From positions 24,879,847 to 24,943,846 of the forward strand of contig OX463859.1 in NCBI GenBank assembly GCA_949825065.1: DNA of 64,000 bases, written 5' to 3'. Position numbers and translations under genes: made by a program. Each line of letters begins with the position of its first letter. The stretch's first letter is position 1. Source of the stretch: Odontocerum albicorne (taxonomy: Eukaryota > Arthropoda > Insecta > Trichoptera > Odontoceridae). Of the stretch, positions 54,351-64,000 are shown piece after piece. A model generated the notes under the pieces. The model was not told where the DNA came from. It saw nothing but the letters and a program-made list of their open reading frames with translations, and searched no databases.

Positions 54351-55010
54351 CTTAAATCTTGCTTTCGAGAAAACGTTAATAAAATTTATAATTTGTAGAT
54401 GAAAATAGTGCTAACTGGCAACTTGGTGTTGTTATGTGAAGAATGTTCAGGAACAATCAGATTTAGCATGATGCTGACCGGGATCCATGACCGATGAGTT
54501 TGTGGTGTAGGAAAACTGACTCCGAATGAGATCCCTCAACCTTTTGGTTGAAACTTGAAATCTGAATAAAAAAAATAATATTATTTTTACTGACTTTGAT
54601 CCGAGTTTAACCAGGAATCTGAGTAATTGTTTATTTTGTATATGCTGTTACAGTGTAACGAACCCCTATTATTTTCAGATTTAATCTGAGGTTCTATAAG
54701 TACGTTTCTTTAAATGATCGCATATGTTCCATTCCCTTTGCTTTTTGCTAGGCGCACGTATATTAAGCACATTTTTTTATATTTTTCTTAAGTTTGAAAA
54801 GCGCTGATTTTTATAGAATTATTTTTGAAATTATTCCATTGAAGTGGTATCATATCATATACTGGAGAATCCAACTTTAAAAAAAAATGTGTATTTGGCA
54901 AAAAGCATATGGAAGTTAGGTAAATGTGATAGAAATTAATGGTACGCAGATTGTGTGAAAAAAAAACAATGTATAACAAAAAAAGGTTTGAGGAAAGAAT
55001 GCTGATTGAA
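54351..55010. other. No gene seen
   Basis: AT-rich DNA; nothing recognisable. Confidence 0.5.
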
Positions 55011-55014
55011 AGTA

Positions 55015-55300
55015 GATGCAATATTTAAGAAGAATAAAGATGCGTTAAGATGGTTTGCCCACATGGAAAGAATGATTTATAAAAAAAATTCAAAAAATTA
55101 TCTTTATAAGTAGTATATAATGAAACAATGTGGCACGACCAAATTAATCAAATTCTGAAAGAGGAACAAATAAAAATCATTTACACTGAAAATTATGTAT
55201 GACGAGGTTTATGTACGTGGCAGAAGCGATAGATATGTGTCAGGATAAAATGAAGTGAAAATCTGTTTTCCTTGCCTACCCCAATTGAGACTTGGCGTTT
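55015..55300 (+). pseudogene. LINE C-terminal remnant
   Basis: Readings in overlapping frames give KNKDALRWFAHMERM (l.W.gH.eRM), a long degenerate middle, and ATDMCQDKMKWK-like sequence near 55230 followed by CCTTGCCTACCCCAATTGAG and GGTAATGATGAT. Position and order fit the end of an insect LINE and its tail. Heavily decayed. Confidence 0.5.
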
Positions 55301-55439
55301 TGGTAATGATGATTATTTTAATAGAAACGTGAAAAAAATTACAAGATTTATAAAGTCTGCGAAAAAATAGTTATGGCCTTAAAAGTTGTTAGATAATGCT
55401 TTCATAGAGCGAAACTACCCTGTCACTTACATTAAGTTC

Positions 55440-55745
55440 TTTTTCCTCCTAGTTCTATCCCCACAACTCGGGGGTGGTTTCTCGAATCCTCTCTCCAGAG
55501 TTGCATGCTGTGGACAAAATCCCTCGTTACTTCTTGCAATGCGCGGATGTTTTCCTTCACACTATCCATCAATCATTTCCTTGGAGGAAATGTTCTTCTT
55601 TTTTTCCCATAAATCTCCAACCCAAGCAATGAACTGCCAATATATATGTATTCATTGGATTTTTAGCAATGTGCCCATACCACCATAATCTGGCTTCCCT
55701 TATTTTGTTGTTTATGGATGTTGCTTTAATATACCTGTAATATAA
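55440..55745 (-). pseudogene. LINE C-terminal remnant
   Basis: The minus strand reads INNKIREARLWWYGHIAKNP, then frames with MDSVKENIRALQEV and VGIELGGKR before a stop. This is the ..KiReaRLrWyGHv.R.p, W.D.vkeDi... tail of RTE-like LINEs. There is an interruption near 55600. Confidence 0.7.
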
Positions 55746-56770
55746 GTATACCACTAAGGTTAAACAATATTGGCTTGAACAAATAACAGCGAGTATAAAT
55801 AAATTCACACTGACCACCCTCGCAAGATTAAGCCAAAAATATAGTTGAACAAAAAAACTCTACGTCATCATCTAAATGTCTTTTTATTTCTGCTAGACTG
55901 TTACCTTTTTTAGAAAGACACTTGATAATCGTGTATTATTCCATTTTTTACAATTCATTTCAGAATATAACGAAACAACACAACTTCAATCGGCTGTACT
56001 ACTGACGAGGTATACATTTTTTACTGTGCGGTGTGTCATCTGTCCATGCATGATCTTTCTTATCCAGGCAGCAAACTATTGAACTTCATACTTTGTTTAT
56101 ACGCACTAATCACTTCAATATCCCAACTAACTCTCAGTTGATCTTGTGGAACTTTCTGGATATACGAAAAAATCAATTATTCTAAAAGTGTGTTCTCTTC
56201 TCGTAAGATTTCTATCCCAAATATTTTTTCCATAAGTATTTCACTCACTTATCAATTTGGATAATTTAGTAAAAGAGGTAGCTCTGAGAGAATTGTTATT
56301 TTCCACATTCCCTTTTACGGCTACTAGTTAACGATCACGTACCGCTAAATTGATGAGATATTTATCTTCCACGATACACTAAGCAGATTTATAAACCGAC
56401 ATGGTTTAATCGCTTATTGATGGGATTTTCGGAAAATACTTCTGATACCTGATCCTTTTTTATTTAAAACTTATTAACTTTGGATGATAACCATAGCCCC
56501 GCTTCCATACATGCAATTTATTCAATACTTTGCCTTCAATTGTTATCGTAACGAGATAGTAAAAAAATCCTTTAGATTACTGATATTTCTAATGGGAATA
56601 ACAAGGGTTTTCAGAAATTTGGCATAAAAAGACAAATCTTTTAGAGAGATCTTTAAGAAAATTTCTGATTATATATAAACACAAGATACATACACACACA
56701 CTCGACAGAGTTTTCCGTTGTCTCTACATGAAAGAGTGTGGATATTATCCCTGGCTTTATCCTAGTGTCT
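55746..56770. other. No gene seen
   Basis: AT-rich DNA; nothing recognisable. Confidence 0.5.
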
Positions 56771-56774
56771 TCTT

Positions 56775-57116
56775 GCTGGGGATGCTTAGTTACAGATCAT
56801 TAGAGAGTGGAAGATCTCTTAGATTTGGTGCCCACTTTTTTGTTTGCTCAGGGGTAATTTAGTTGACCCATCCGTCCTGAACAGTCTTGGTTTGTATGTT
56901 CTGGATAATTCTATGAGACAACGCACCCATAGATTGTTCTATCGACCTAAAAGTCGAACCAATTTGCATTTGGAAATATTGGTAGGTAGAGCAATCATCC
57001 TTTTAAATCGTGTGTGTCCTCATATATGTGTAGACGTGTTTCACGTGTCACTTATCTTCTTTAGAAAAAAAACACTTTTGAATCTTGGAAAAGACGTGCT
57101 TCACTTAATGGTGTAA
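56775..57116 (+). pseudogene. LINE C-terminal remnant (Jockey/CR1 type)
   Basis: One frame has GMLSYRSLESGR. After a shift the frame to the stop at 57114-57116 reads LRGNLVDPSVLNSLGLYVLD, RTHRLFYRPKSRTNL, RAIILLNRV and VDVFHVSLIFFRKK. The pattern sLe.rR, G.id.p.lL..i...vP, RLF..p..RtN, Ra...lN, DiF..sl..f is the tail of many insect LINEs. Well preserved compared with 2.0-2.4 kb, its closest relative here. Confidence 0.75.
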
Positions 57117-57419
57117 TATTGATACATTTTTAATAAAATAAATAACACGTTTTGTTATTTTGTATTCACTGCCAGTTTCAAATATCTCGGTCTTCCCCGT
57201 CAATTGTCTTTTCGTTGTTTTTTTGAGACAAAGTATTTTGAGTAAACTGTGAAGACTATATTTGATAAATTGCATAGTTCACGTCCCCGATATTGTAAAT
57301 TCGCGACATATCATGTTTTATGAAACTCGTGGTGTCGAGTCCTTGTGCTTGCCTTGAAAACAGGAAGATTAAAATATTATGAAAAACCAGAATATTTTAA
57401 AATACAAAAGATAATAAAA
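57117..57419. other. No gene; half of a distant inverted pair
   Basis: Around 57218-57250, GAGACAAAGTATTTTGAGTA is repeated in inverted orientation at about 58660-58690. No gene. Confidence 0.5.
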
Positions 57420-58075
57420 TAAGGGTAGCTGCCTGGGCAGCGAGGTACATTTTTATTCAATGACAACATTGTCAAGTACAATTTTTGTTGAGGTTGGCAC
57501 CACTAGTATTGGTGAGAGAGATGAAAAGAATTGTCGTCTCTCTCTCGGGATTTGCTTGCTTAGCGAGAGGAAGGCTCTCCTGCGCTTTTTTTGGGACCAG
57601 ACTCGACGGTGTTAGGACGTCTCTCCAGAACACTGTGTGCACGGAAGACTGCCAGACTCGTTTCCTCTGCTATCACAGAACTTCAGAACGCCATCTTCAA
57701 ATTATCGGTGAATATTATTCCTTGTATTTTTTAATGCTGGATTTCGTCCGCACGTTTAACCATCGCTCAACTTAAATTCTAATTGTTATTGAAATCCCCT
57801 TTTGCTAATCGACAACACAATCTTCGTACCCAACTTTAAACTTTTTTTTCTTGACATTCGTTCAAGTTTTTTATATTTTTTTTTCTTTTTTTATCCATAA
57901 TATAATAAACTGTTTTGTTTTAAAATTATACTTTGTTTAATTGTGTCACCTTGTCCCGCTGAGAGTTAGAAAGAGTTACACAGAGTTAAAGGAATCCAAC
58001 AAACCCCTGAGATCTAAAAAGTACTTGTCTCTTTAAGAAGCCGGCAGAGCTGAACGGGAGTGTCACACCTCGTAT
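57420..58075. other. GC-raised segment, possibly LTR-like, unclassified
   Basis: The part at 57480-57720 is markedly more GC-rich than its surroundings (GGTTGGCACCACTAG, CTCTCTCGGGATTTGC, GCGAGAGGAAGGC). It is followed by a T-rich stretch with AATAAA-like signals and a second GC patch (57955-58075). The composition resembles an LTR and leader, but I cannot define TG...CA ends or a target duplication. A 96-codon frame in it shows no motif. Confidence 0.3.
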
Positions 58076-58220
58076 GATGGTAATGGGTTATAATTGATTT
58101 ATGTATTGAAATGTGCACATCTTATTATTGTTTCTGATAAATAGGAAAAAGGTTTGACAAAACTTGATGCATGTTTATTGTTTATACGCAATTTATATAA
58201 AAAAATATAATTTTTTTACT

Positions 58221-58575
58221 CAATATATTGGTTGTTAACATAAGTTGTGGCCGTTTTTTTTTTCAAATTTAAAAATGAGCAACAAAAGTAAAGCAAAATG
58301 GTAAAGGTTATACCAAAATGGAATGTCAAGTAGACAACAGAACGTGAACAGAAGGAAGTTTCGAAAATGCTCACTTTCGTCTACTTGACATTCCATTTTG
58401 AAGGCTTGTAATCAAATAAAATAATATACGTAACGTAAAAGCAAACACAATATCTTGTAGACCAGAAAATTTTCTTTCGAATGACGTATAACCTTTACCA
58501 TTTTGTTTTACTTTTGGCGCTCATTTTTAAATTTGAAAAAAAACGGACACAACTTATGTTAACACCTAATATATC
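58221..58575. mobile_element. Nested foldback element
   Basis: Outer arms of about 90 bp (58221-58310 and 58490-58575) share GTTAACATAAGTTGTG, TTCAAATTTAAAAATGAGC and AAATGGTAAAGGTTATA. Inside, a separate inverted pair (58313-58334 and 58380-58400) carries AAAATGGAATGTCAAGTAGA. There is no coding content. Confidence 0.88.
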
Positions 58576-58579
58576 AGAA

Positions 58580-60265
58580 CCCCTAATTATTTCATGCCGT
58601 ATATTGCAAAGTAGATGTTTATTTTAAGTGCGTCGAATGAACAAAATCATGTTCTAAGTTTACTCAAAATACTTTGTCTCGAAAAACCAATCAAATAAAC
58701 GGTTAATCGGGCTTTTATATGAAAAAAATCCAACCCACATTTCCGATAAATTAACATAATCACTTTTATAGCAGAATTACTTTTATGCATCGCTTTGTAA
58801 GAAATCGTGGACATTTTTATTATTTTTAAACGGAATAAAACGATGATATGCGAATATAAAGCATATGATGCAGAGTTGATGGGTTTGATTTGACTGTATT
58901 ATCGAGATTATGATACAATTGTTATTGTGTATGTAAAATTTTGGGGCTTAGTGCTCTTCTTGGAAAAGGATGTGTCATCGTAATTGTACGGACAAATATT
59001 TATTCAAATACTCGTATTTTACTTTTTTACTTGTATTCTCCATTTCATTCTTTTTTCAAGTTCAGTTATATAAAAAAATTAAACAAAAACGTTATTCCAG
59101 CAACTTTTTGAACAATTCTTATGTTATATACATGGTCAGATAACGCGAGGAAAAACAAAAGTTAAGAATAATGTGGGTATATTTCCGAAATTCTCAAGTA
59201 TCCGATATGGAAATGTGCCAATTCTTCATGGCGCAATATTGCCGGAATATACTTTACCCTTGCAAACTGGCTGTCAAATGAAAATGTATTCTTAAAACTA
59301 TTTCTTATCTCCAATACAAAAATCATTATTTTTTTCTCTTCCAAAAACATTTAAAGCAAGTATCTTTATTGGAGTCATAATTTTAAAAGTTTCGATATAG
59401 AACTGAAGTTGAAAATTATCTCCGATTGTATTTTATTGCTTGAGAAAAAACAGTATTTGTTCGTTTATGATTGATATCGTTGTGCAAAGCAAACTATTTA
59501 ATATCTTTTCAGAATGAAATTTCTCGAATCTTAAATCGATATCAGTAATTTTTGGAGTAAATTTTTTATTGGCAGTGTGCTAGTTCAAAACTCTAGTGAC
59601 CATTGCATTTAATATTTATATGTTGTTTCAATTAAAAAACTTGGGGTTGAAACAAGTTGTTTTGAATCATACTGAAATAAGATTTTATGATACTTAAGAC
59701 ATAGAGCAGGGAAGGAGAGTGATAGGTGTGAGAGATTGAATCTGACCACAAGTGTAAGTTGTAGAAGGAGGTGAGGCAGACATTGAGTGCTCATCTGATG
59801 GAGTGATTGTGTAAGAGAAGCAACAGGGTGAACATTTCCAGAGGTTCTACATAAAGCGATATAAATTGTATGGTTATTGTAACATAGATTCTTTTTTTTT
59901 TTCATTTCATCGAGGGTCAGTATTTTTATGAAATTAAATTAAAATAATTTCTTAACTAAGATAAACACAAAAAATAAATAAATTTACAAATCAAATAAAT
60001 AATTATTTTTAAAGAACTTAATGAGATTGCCATTTTTTATTAATTTATCCCTTATGGGTTAAACAAATGTAATAAAGTAACAAACATGGTTAGGAAAATT
60101 TTCAAACATTTTTAAATCATTTTATAAACGTTACATAACTGATTTGGCCATGTGAAACGAAGAAATAAAGGACTGACAAAACATTTGTATATATATAGTG
60201 CAAATGTAAGTGAACGGTGTGTGAGATAAGACCAACGAGGGTAGAGTTGGAACAATTGAATTCTA
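58580..60265. other. No gene seen
   Basis: About 1.7 kb of AT-rich DNA. A purine-rich stretch at 59700-59840 has an open minus frame with no motif. Confidence 0.5.
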
Positions 60266-60269
60266 TTTT

Positions 60270-60575
60270 TAAAGATTTAAATGTAGAAAGTCACATATAT
60301 CGTTAAAGTTGTATGTGAAGATGTATGGATGTGGAAAATGATAAGGATGTGTGTCGATTCTGGTCCTTTATTCTTTCAGCCAACCCTGACAGGAAAACGG
60401 CATGATGATATTAATGTATGTTGTTATATGCATATTTTTTAAGAAGGAAACGTAGCGAAAAGTCAGAGAAAGCGTAGGAAATGTATGGATGTAGAAAATA
60501 TGAAGGATATGAGTCGGGAAAAGAACGTCTGGCACCCTCTGCCTAGCCCAACAGGGAAATAGCGTGATATGTTTA
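60270..60575 (+). mobile_element. Two tandem LINE 3' tails
   Basis: Two related segments occur in series: ATGTATGGATGTGGAAAATG with CCAACCCTGACAGGAAAACG (60315-60400) and ATGTATGGATGTAGAAAATA with CTGGCACCCTCTGCC, CCCAACAGGGAAATAG (60480-60575). The second reads MDVENMKDMSREKNVWHPLP before its stop, a LINE C-terminus (m...rd...W..L). Confidence 0.6.
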
Positions 60576-60576
60576 T

Positions 60577-60789
60577 ATGTATAAATATAAACTTGATATT
60601 TTAAGGAAAGTCTGGTCGTTGTCCCGCAAAAAACTGTTCGCGGAATACCGGTCCGGGGGCCATGAATTGAGTAACACTTTTGTAGATAGCTCAATGAAGG
60701 TAAAAAAAAGACTTGTTAAGCCAATGATGATCGAACTCCTTAAGATCGAGGGAACAACCAAGAGGAATAACACGGTTACTTCTTCTTGA
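60577..60789 (+). other. Unrecognised 70-codon frame next to the 117-bp array
   Basis: The frame reads KLDILRKVWSLSRKKLFAEY, RSGGHELSNTFVDSSMKVKK and RLVKPMMIELLKIEG, basic and protein-like, with locally higher GC. It then ends shortly before the array. It may be an exon piece or a retroelement remnant; no family recognised. Confidence 0.3.
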
Positions 60790-60793
60790 ATAA

Positions 60794-61730
60794 TGGTCGT
60801 GAGCTCCTATACGAGTATAAGGAGTATACGTCAGTGTCAAGTGATGTTCACTTCATAATATCTCATTTGTTCTATTCACTACACAGTTACTTGGAAGCTG
60901 CTGAAAGTAATGGTCGTGAGCTCCTATACGAGTATAAGGAGTATAAGTCAGTGTCAAGTGATGTTCACTTCATAATATCTCATTAGTTCTATTCACTACA
61001 CAGGTATTTAGAAGCTGCTGAAAATAATGGTCGTGAGCTCCTATACGAGTATAAGGAGTACAAGTCAGTGTCAAGTGATGTTCACTTCATAATATCTCAT
61101 TAGTTCTATTCACTACACAGGTATTTGGAAGCTGCTGAAAATAATGATCGTGAGCTCCTATACGAGTATAAGGAGAATAAGTCAGTGTCAAGTGATGTTC
61201 ACTTCATAATATCTCATTAGTTCTATTCACTACACAGGTATTTGGAAGCTGCTGAAAATAATGATCGTGAGCTCCTATACGAGTATAAGGAGAATAAGTC
61301 AGTGTCAAGTGATGTTCACTTCATAATATCTCATTAGTCTATTCACTACACAGGTATTTAGAAGCTGCTGAAAATAATGGTCGTGAGCTCCTATACGAGT
61401 ATAAGGAGTATAAGTCAGTGTCAAGTGATGTTCACTTCATAATATCTCATTAGTTCTATTCACTACACAGGTATTTAGAAGCTGCTGAAAATAATGGTCG
61501 TGAGCTCCTATACGAGTATAAGGAGTACAAGTCAGTGTCAAGTGATGTTCACTTCATAATATCTCATTTGTTCTATTCACTACACAGTTACTTGGAAGCT
61601 GCTGAAAGTAATGGTCGTGAGCTCCTATACGAGTATAAGGAGAATAAGTCAGTGTCAAGTGATGTTCACTTCATAATATCTCATTAGTTCTATTCACTAC
61701 ACAGGTACTTGGAAGCTGCTGAAAATATTT
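60794..61730. repeat. 117-bp tandem array, eight units
   Basis: Units contain TGGTCGTGAGCTCCTATACG, AGTATAAGGAGTA, GTCAGTGTCAAGTGATGTTC and CTATTCACTACACAG. The length is 39 codons exactly. In the first unit and one later unit the frame GRELLYEYKEY...SVSSDVHFIISH continues through CATTTGTTC; in the others a TAG closes it. CACTACACAG looks like a splice acceptor, so the unit could derive from an exon with its intron edge; this is inference. Confidence 0.95.
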
Positions 61731-62955
61731 GAAAGAGCGATCCAGAGTTACATGTTTACAGTAACAACGCTTTATAATTAATGTTTTTAATATAATGACA
61801 ACACGCTGTACCTGTTATATAAAATTGTCACAATAAATTTTTTTCAGTAACGTTTGTTTTTGTTCAAAAAATTTGTTCCTCCAATAATAACCCTATCGTT
61901 TATTTATGTATAGAAAGTAACATATTACTTCGTATCCTAATCTCGTGTTTTAACGTGATCAATAAGATTTACGTTGAGTCCCGGTCCCGTGTTTTCACGT
62001 GATTGATCTTCTTTCAAAAATGAACATATTACTGGTATCTAGTCAATATGTTTTATTTTATACACAATTCAACATTAGAACTAAAATCTCCTGAATTCCG
62101 ATTTCTAATATGGACCAGACAATGAAAATATGCATGAATTTTGTGCAGTAAAGTATCAGAAATTGAAGATTTTGACAAATAAATCTGGAGATCAGCTATA
62201 ATCTCTAGATCCAAATAAAATAAGAAATTTACAAGATCTTGTATGCAGGTTGTCAAAGAACAAGTCTAAATGTGTGTTGATATGTATTCCATCAACTGAC
62301 AAAAAATTAAAATTCTTCAGAGCTTGCAATGTATCATACATGTTAAGCATAAGAAGAAAGTGAGATTCGGTAAATGTGTAAGGAGTGTGATTTTGCTCTC
62401 CACAAAGAAATTATCATATTTAACTAAAAAAACTTAAGTATTTTAAACAAACACCATATACAAAGTGTAAAAGCAATACTCGTAATGTAAACTTAGATAA
62501 AGAAATTTAAGTTAACCATTCACAAAAATCAGAATTCCTCAAAAACATGCCGTACATTCAAAAAGAGTTTCTTAATTTTGATCGGGTTCTAGCTTCAAAC
62601 GTTTCGCATCTTATGGGCTGCAAACTATATCATTTTTTTATCGTCTAGGATCGAAAGGTTTAAGAAAAACTGTTATTAACTTGTAGGAAATAAATACTGC
62701 AACACTTTGGATTTACACTAGAAAAGAAAAATAAATTATAGAGAAGTTGGTTATGAATGAAAATGTTGATGGGTATCGAGCAACAGGACAAATACCAACA
62801 AGGAAGATAGACCAAAGATAGAACATGTTTTTCTTTAAACTCTGCATTAGTCATGGATCAGAACGGTCCTAGACCACCAGAAAGCTATAACGAAAAAACC
62901 TTTACGATTAGAAGAAGCGTAAAAAGTTTAAGTTAAAGGAGTATCATAAATCTCA
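61731..62955. other. No gene; one short imperfect duplication
   Basis: At about 61935-62010 two similar segments (TCTCGTGTTTTAACGTGATC and TCCCGTGTTTTCACGTGATT) lie in tandem. Otherwise AT-rich with nothing recognisable. Confidence 0.5.
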
Positions 62956-62959
62956 TAAT

Positions 62960-63270
62960 ATTTCATTTACATAAAAACTAAATTATCTCAAAACTATGTC
63001 ATTAAACATGTTAAATGTTTTTCATTTTAAAACTTCATTCTCCTGTCATTAATACTCACTAGAGTTTTTTCATTTAAAAAGTAAATTATCTCAAAACTGT
63101 GTCATTAAAACATGTTAAATGTTTTTCATTTTAAAACTTCAATATCGTATGCCATTAATACTCACTAAAGTTTTTTTCATTTAAAAACTAAATTATCTCA
63201 AAACTATGTCATTAACAATTGAAAGCGATTTTTCATTTCAATATCAATTTTCTTTTTTTTTTCATTTTAA
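62960..63270. repeat. Tandem repeat of 103-107 bp, about 2.7 units
   Basis: AAATTATCTCAAAACTATGT starts at about 62980, 63083 and 63190; units share TCATTTTAAAACTTCA and TTAATACTCACTA. Confidence 0.9.
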
Positions 63271-63840
63271 AATTAAATTATCTTAAAACATTATCATTAG
63301 GACTTGATTCGAGTCTTGCGTCGAGCGTGCAATATTAAGTTTAAACGACTTGATTTTTTTTACTTTTATGTCATTGTTCATTTTTCTTTTCAATCTTTTT
63401 TTCATCCATGTTTTTCTTTTCCTAAGATTTCCAATATAAGAATATTTTCTCAGTGGCAATAATTTTCAATTTTCTTCCACCTCTTCCGTATTTCTCAACT
63501 TAATTCTCAATCCTTTTACTGAAATGAAAATGTATGTATTTCAAAAATACATTAATATGGATTATATCGAATTGAACAATTTACTTGCAGAAAATATGTC
63601 AATAACATTTTCGAATTCTCCGCAACGTAAAGTGAATTAAAACATCGATTTTTCCACAATCAATATGTTATAAATAAAACAATCTAAAAGATACATATTC
63701 AATGAATGTGTGGTTTGTTTATTTTTACGATGGTGGTTAAATATGAACCCTTATCAAACATATTTTCCTTTTTTGTGAACAAAATTTAGAATTTACGTAT
63801 TTTCATTTTCACAAGGGTTGTGTAATTTTTACTGATATCG
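63271..63840. other. No gene seen
   Basis: AT-rich with T-rich runs; nothing recognisable. Confidence 0.5.
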
Positions 63841-63844
63841 TTTT

Positions 63845-64000
63845 GTCTTATTTACACATGACAAGAAATATACATAATTTGCGAAAAAACAACAGGTAAT
63901 TTAATTTGGACATATAATTTTAATGGATCTGGGTTTGATGCCTTTCATTTGTCGTGTCCCCAGTAAACTAGGCTTTTTCCTGTATCTCACTGAGGATATT
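63845..64000 (-). mobile_element. Retroposon 3' end, inverted relative to 23.9 kb
   Basis: The complement matches 23868-24010 block by block (CTCAGTGAGATACAGG, AGCCTAGTTTACTGGGGA, ATCCATTAAAATT, CTTGTCATGTG). The window ends inside it, so its 5' part lies beyond 64000. Confidence 0.75.

Noticed and set aside
57485..57775. A 96-codon host gene
   Set aside because: No domain or start context, and it lies in an unclassified GC-raised block that may be transposon-derived.

Overview
This is a eukaryotic, very AT-rich, gene-poor window, almost certainly from an insect or other arthropod. The evidence is the content: Penelope-like, Jockey-like and RTE-like retrotransposons, mariner (DD34D) transposases, tRNA-derived SINEs, long-arm foldback elements and many minisatellites. 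I found no bacterial-style gene organisation, no rRNA, no convincing functional tRNA and no host protein-coding gene I could name. I do not assign an order or species.

Layout. 1-8.9 kb: ancient repeats, a 158-bp tandem duplication, a mariner fragment, a LINE C-terminus, a Penelope-like (PLE) fragment split by an RTE insertion, and an 81-bp tandem array. 9.0-10.1 kb: a 1.1-kb foldback element with arms of about 450 bp. 11.4-14.8 kb: a 146-bp satellite array interrupted by a probable solo LTR, itself interrupted by a full-length dead mariner. 14.8-20 kb: SINEs, LINE family M and a mariner fragment. 20.7-25 kb: a PLE palindrome, a 720-bp hAT-type element and a PLE with remains of its GIY-YIG end. 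25-34 kb: further LINE pieces, a piggyBac-type MITE inside LINE family M, a 461-bp foldback and a 45/42-bp minisatellite that grew inside a LINE 3' UTR. 34.7-40.5 kb: SINEs, a PLE inserted in an older repeat, a decayed LINE split by a 34-bp minisatellite, and a 39-bp array. 42.3 kb: a perfect 80-bp palindrome. 43.6-47.1 kb: the only intact coding sequence, a 935-aa Jockey-like ORF2 (endonuclease plus reverse transcriptase) in a 5'-truncated copy flanked by an 11-bp target-site duplication. 47.5-57 kb: LINE wrecks, a two-phase minisatellite and a degenerate repeat of about 180 bp. 57-64 kb: an unclassified GC-raised patch, a nested foldback, a 117-bp array and a retroposon tail.

How it fits together: the window is a layered transposon deposit. 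Four nestings can be read base by base (RTE in PLE; PLE in repeat family H; TTAA-MITE in LINE family M; mariner in LTR in satellite). For the first three, related copies elsewhere in the window show the uninterrupted sequence. Two of the minisatellites sit inside LINE sequence, which suggests local retrotransposon-to-satellite conversion. Family letters H, K, M and T are labels used only in this answer. Most boundaries were read by eye and may be off by some bases.
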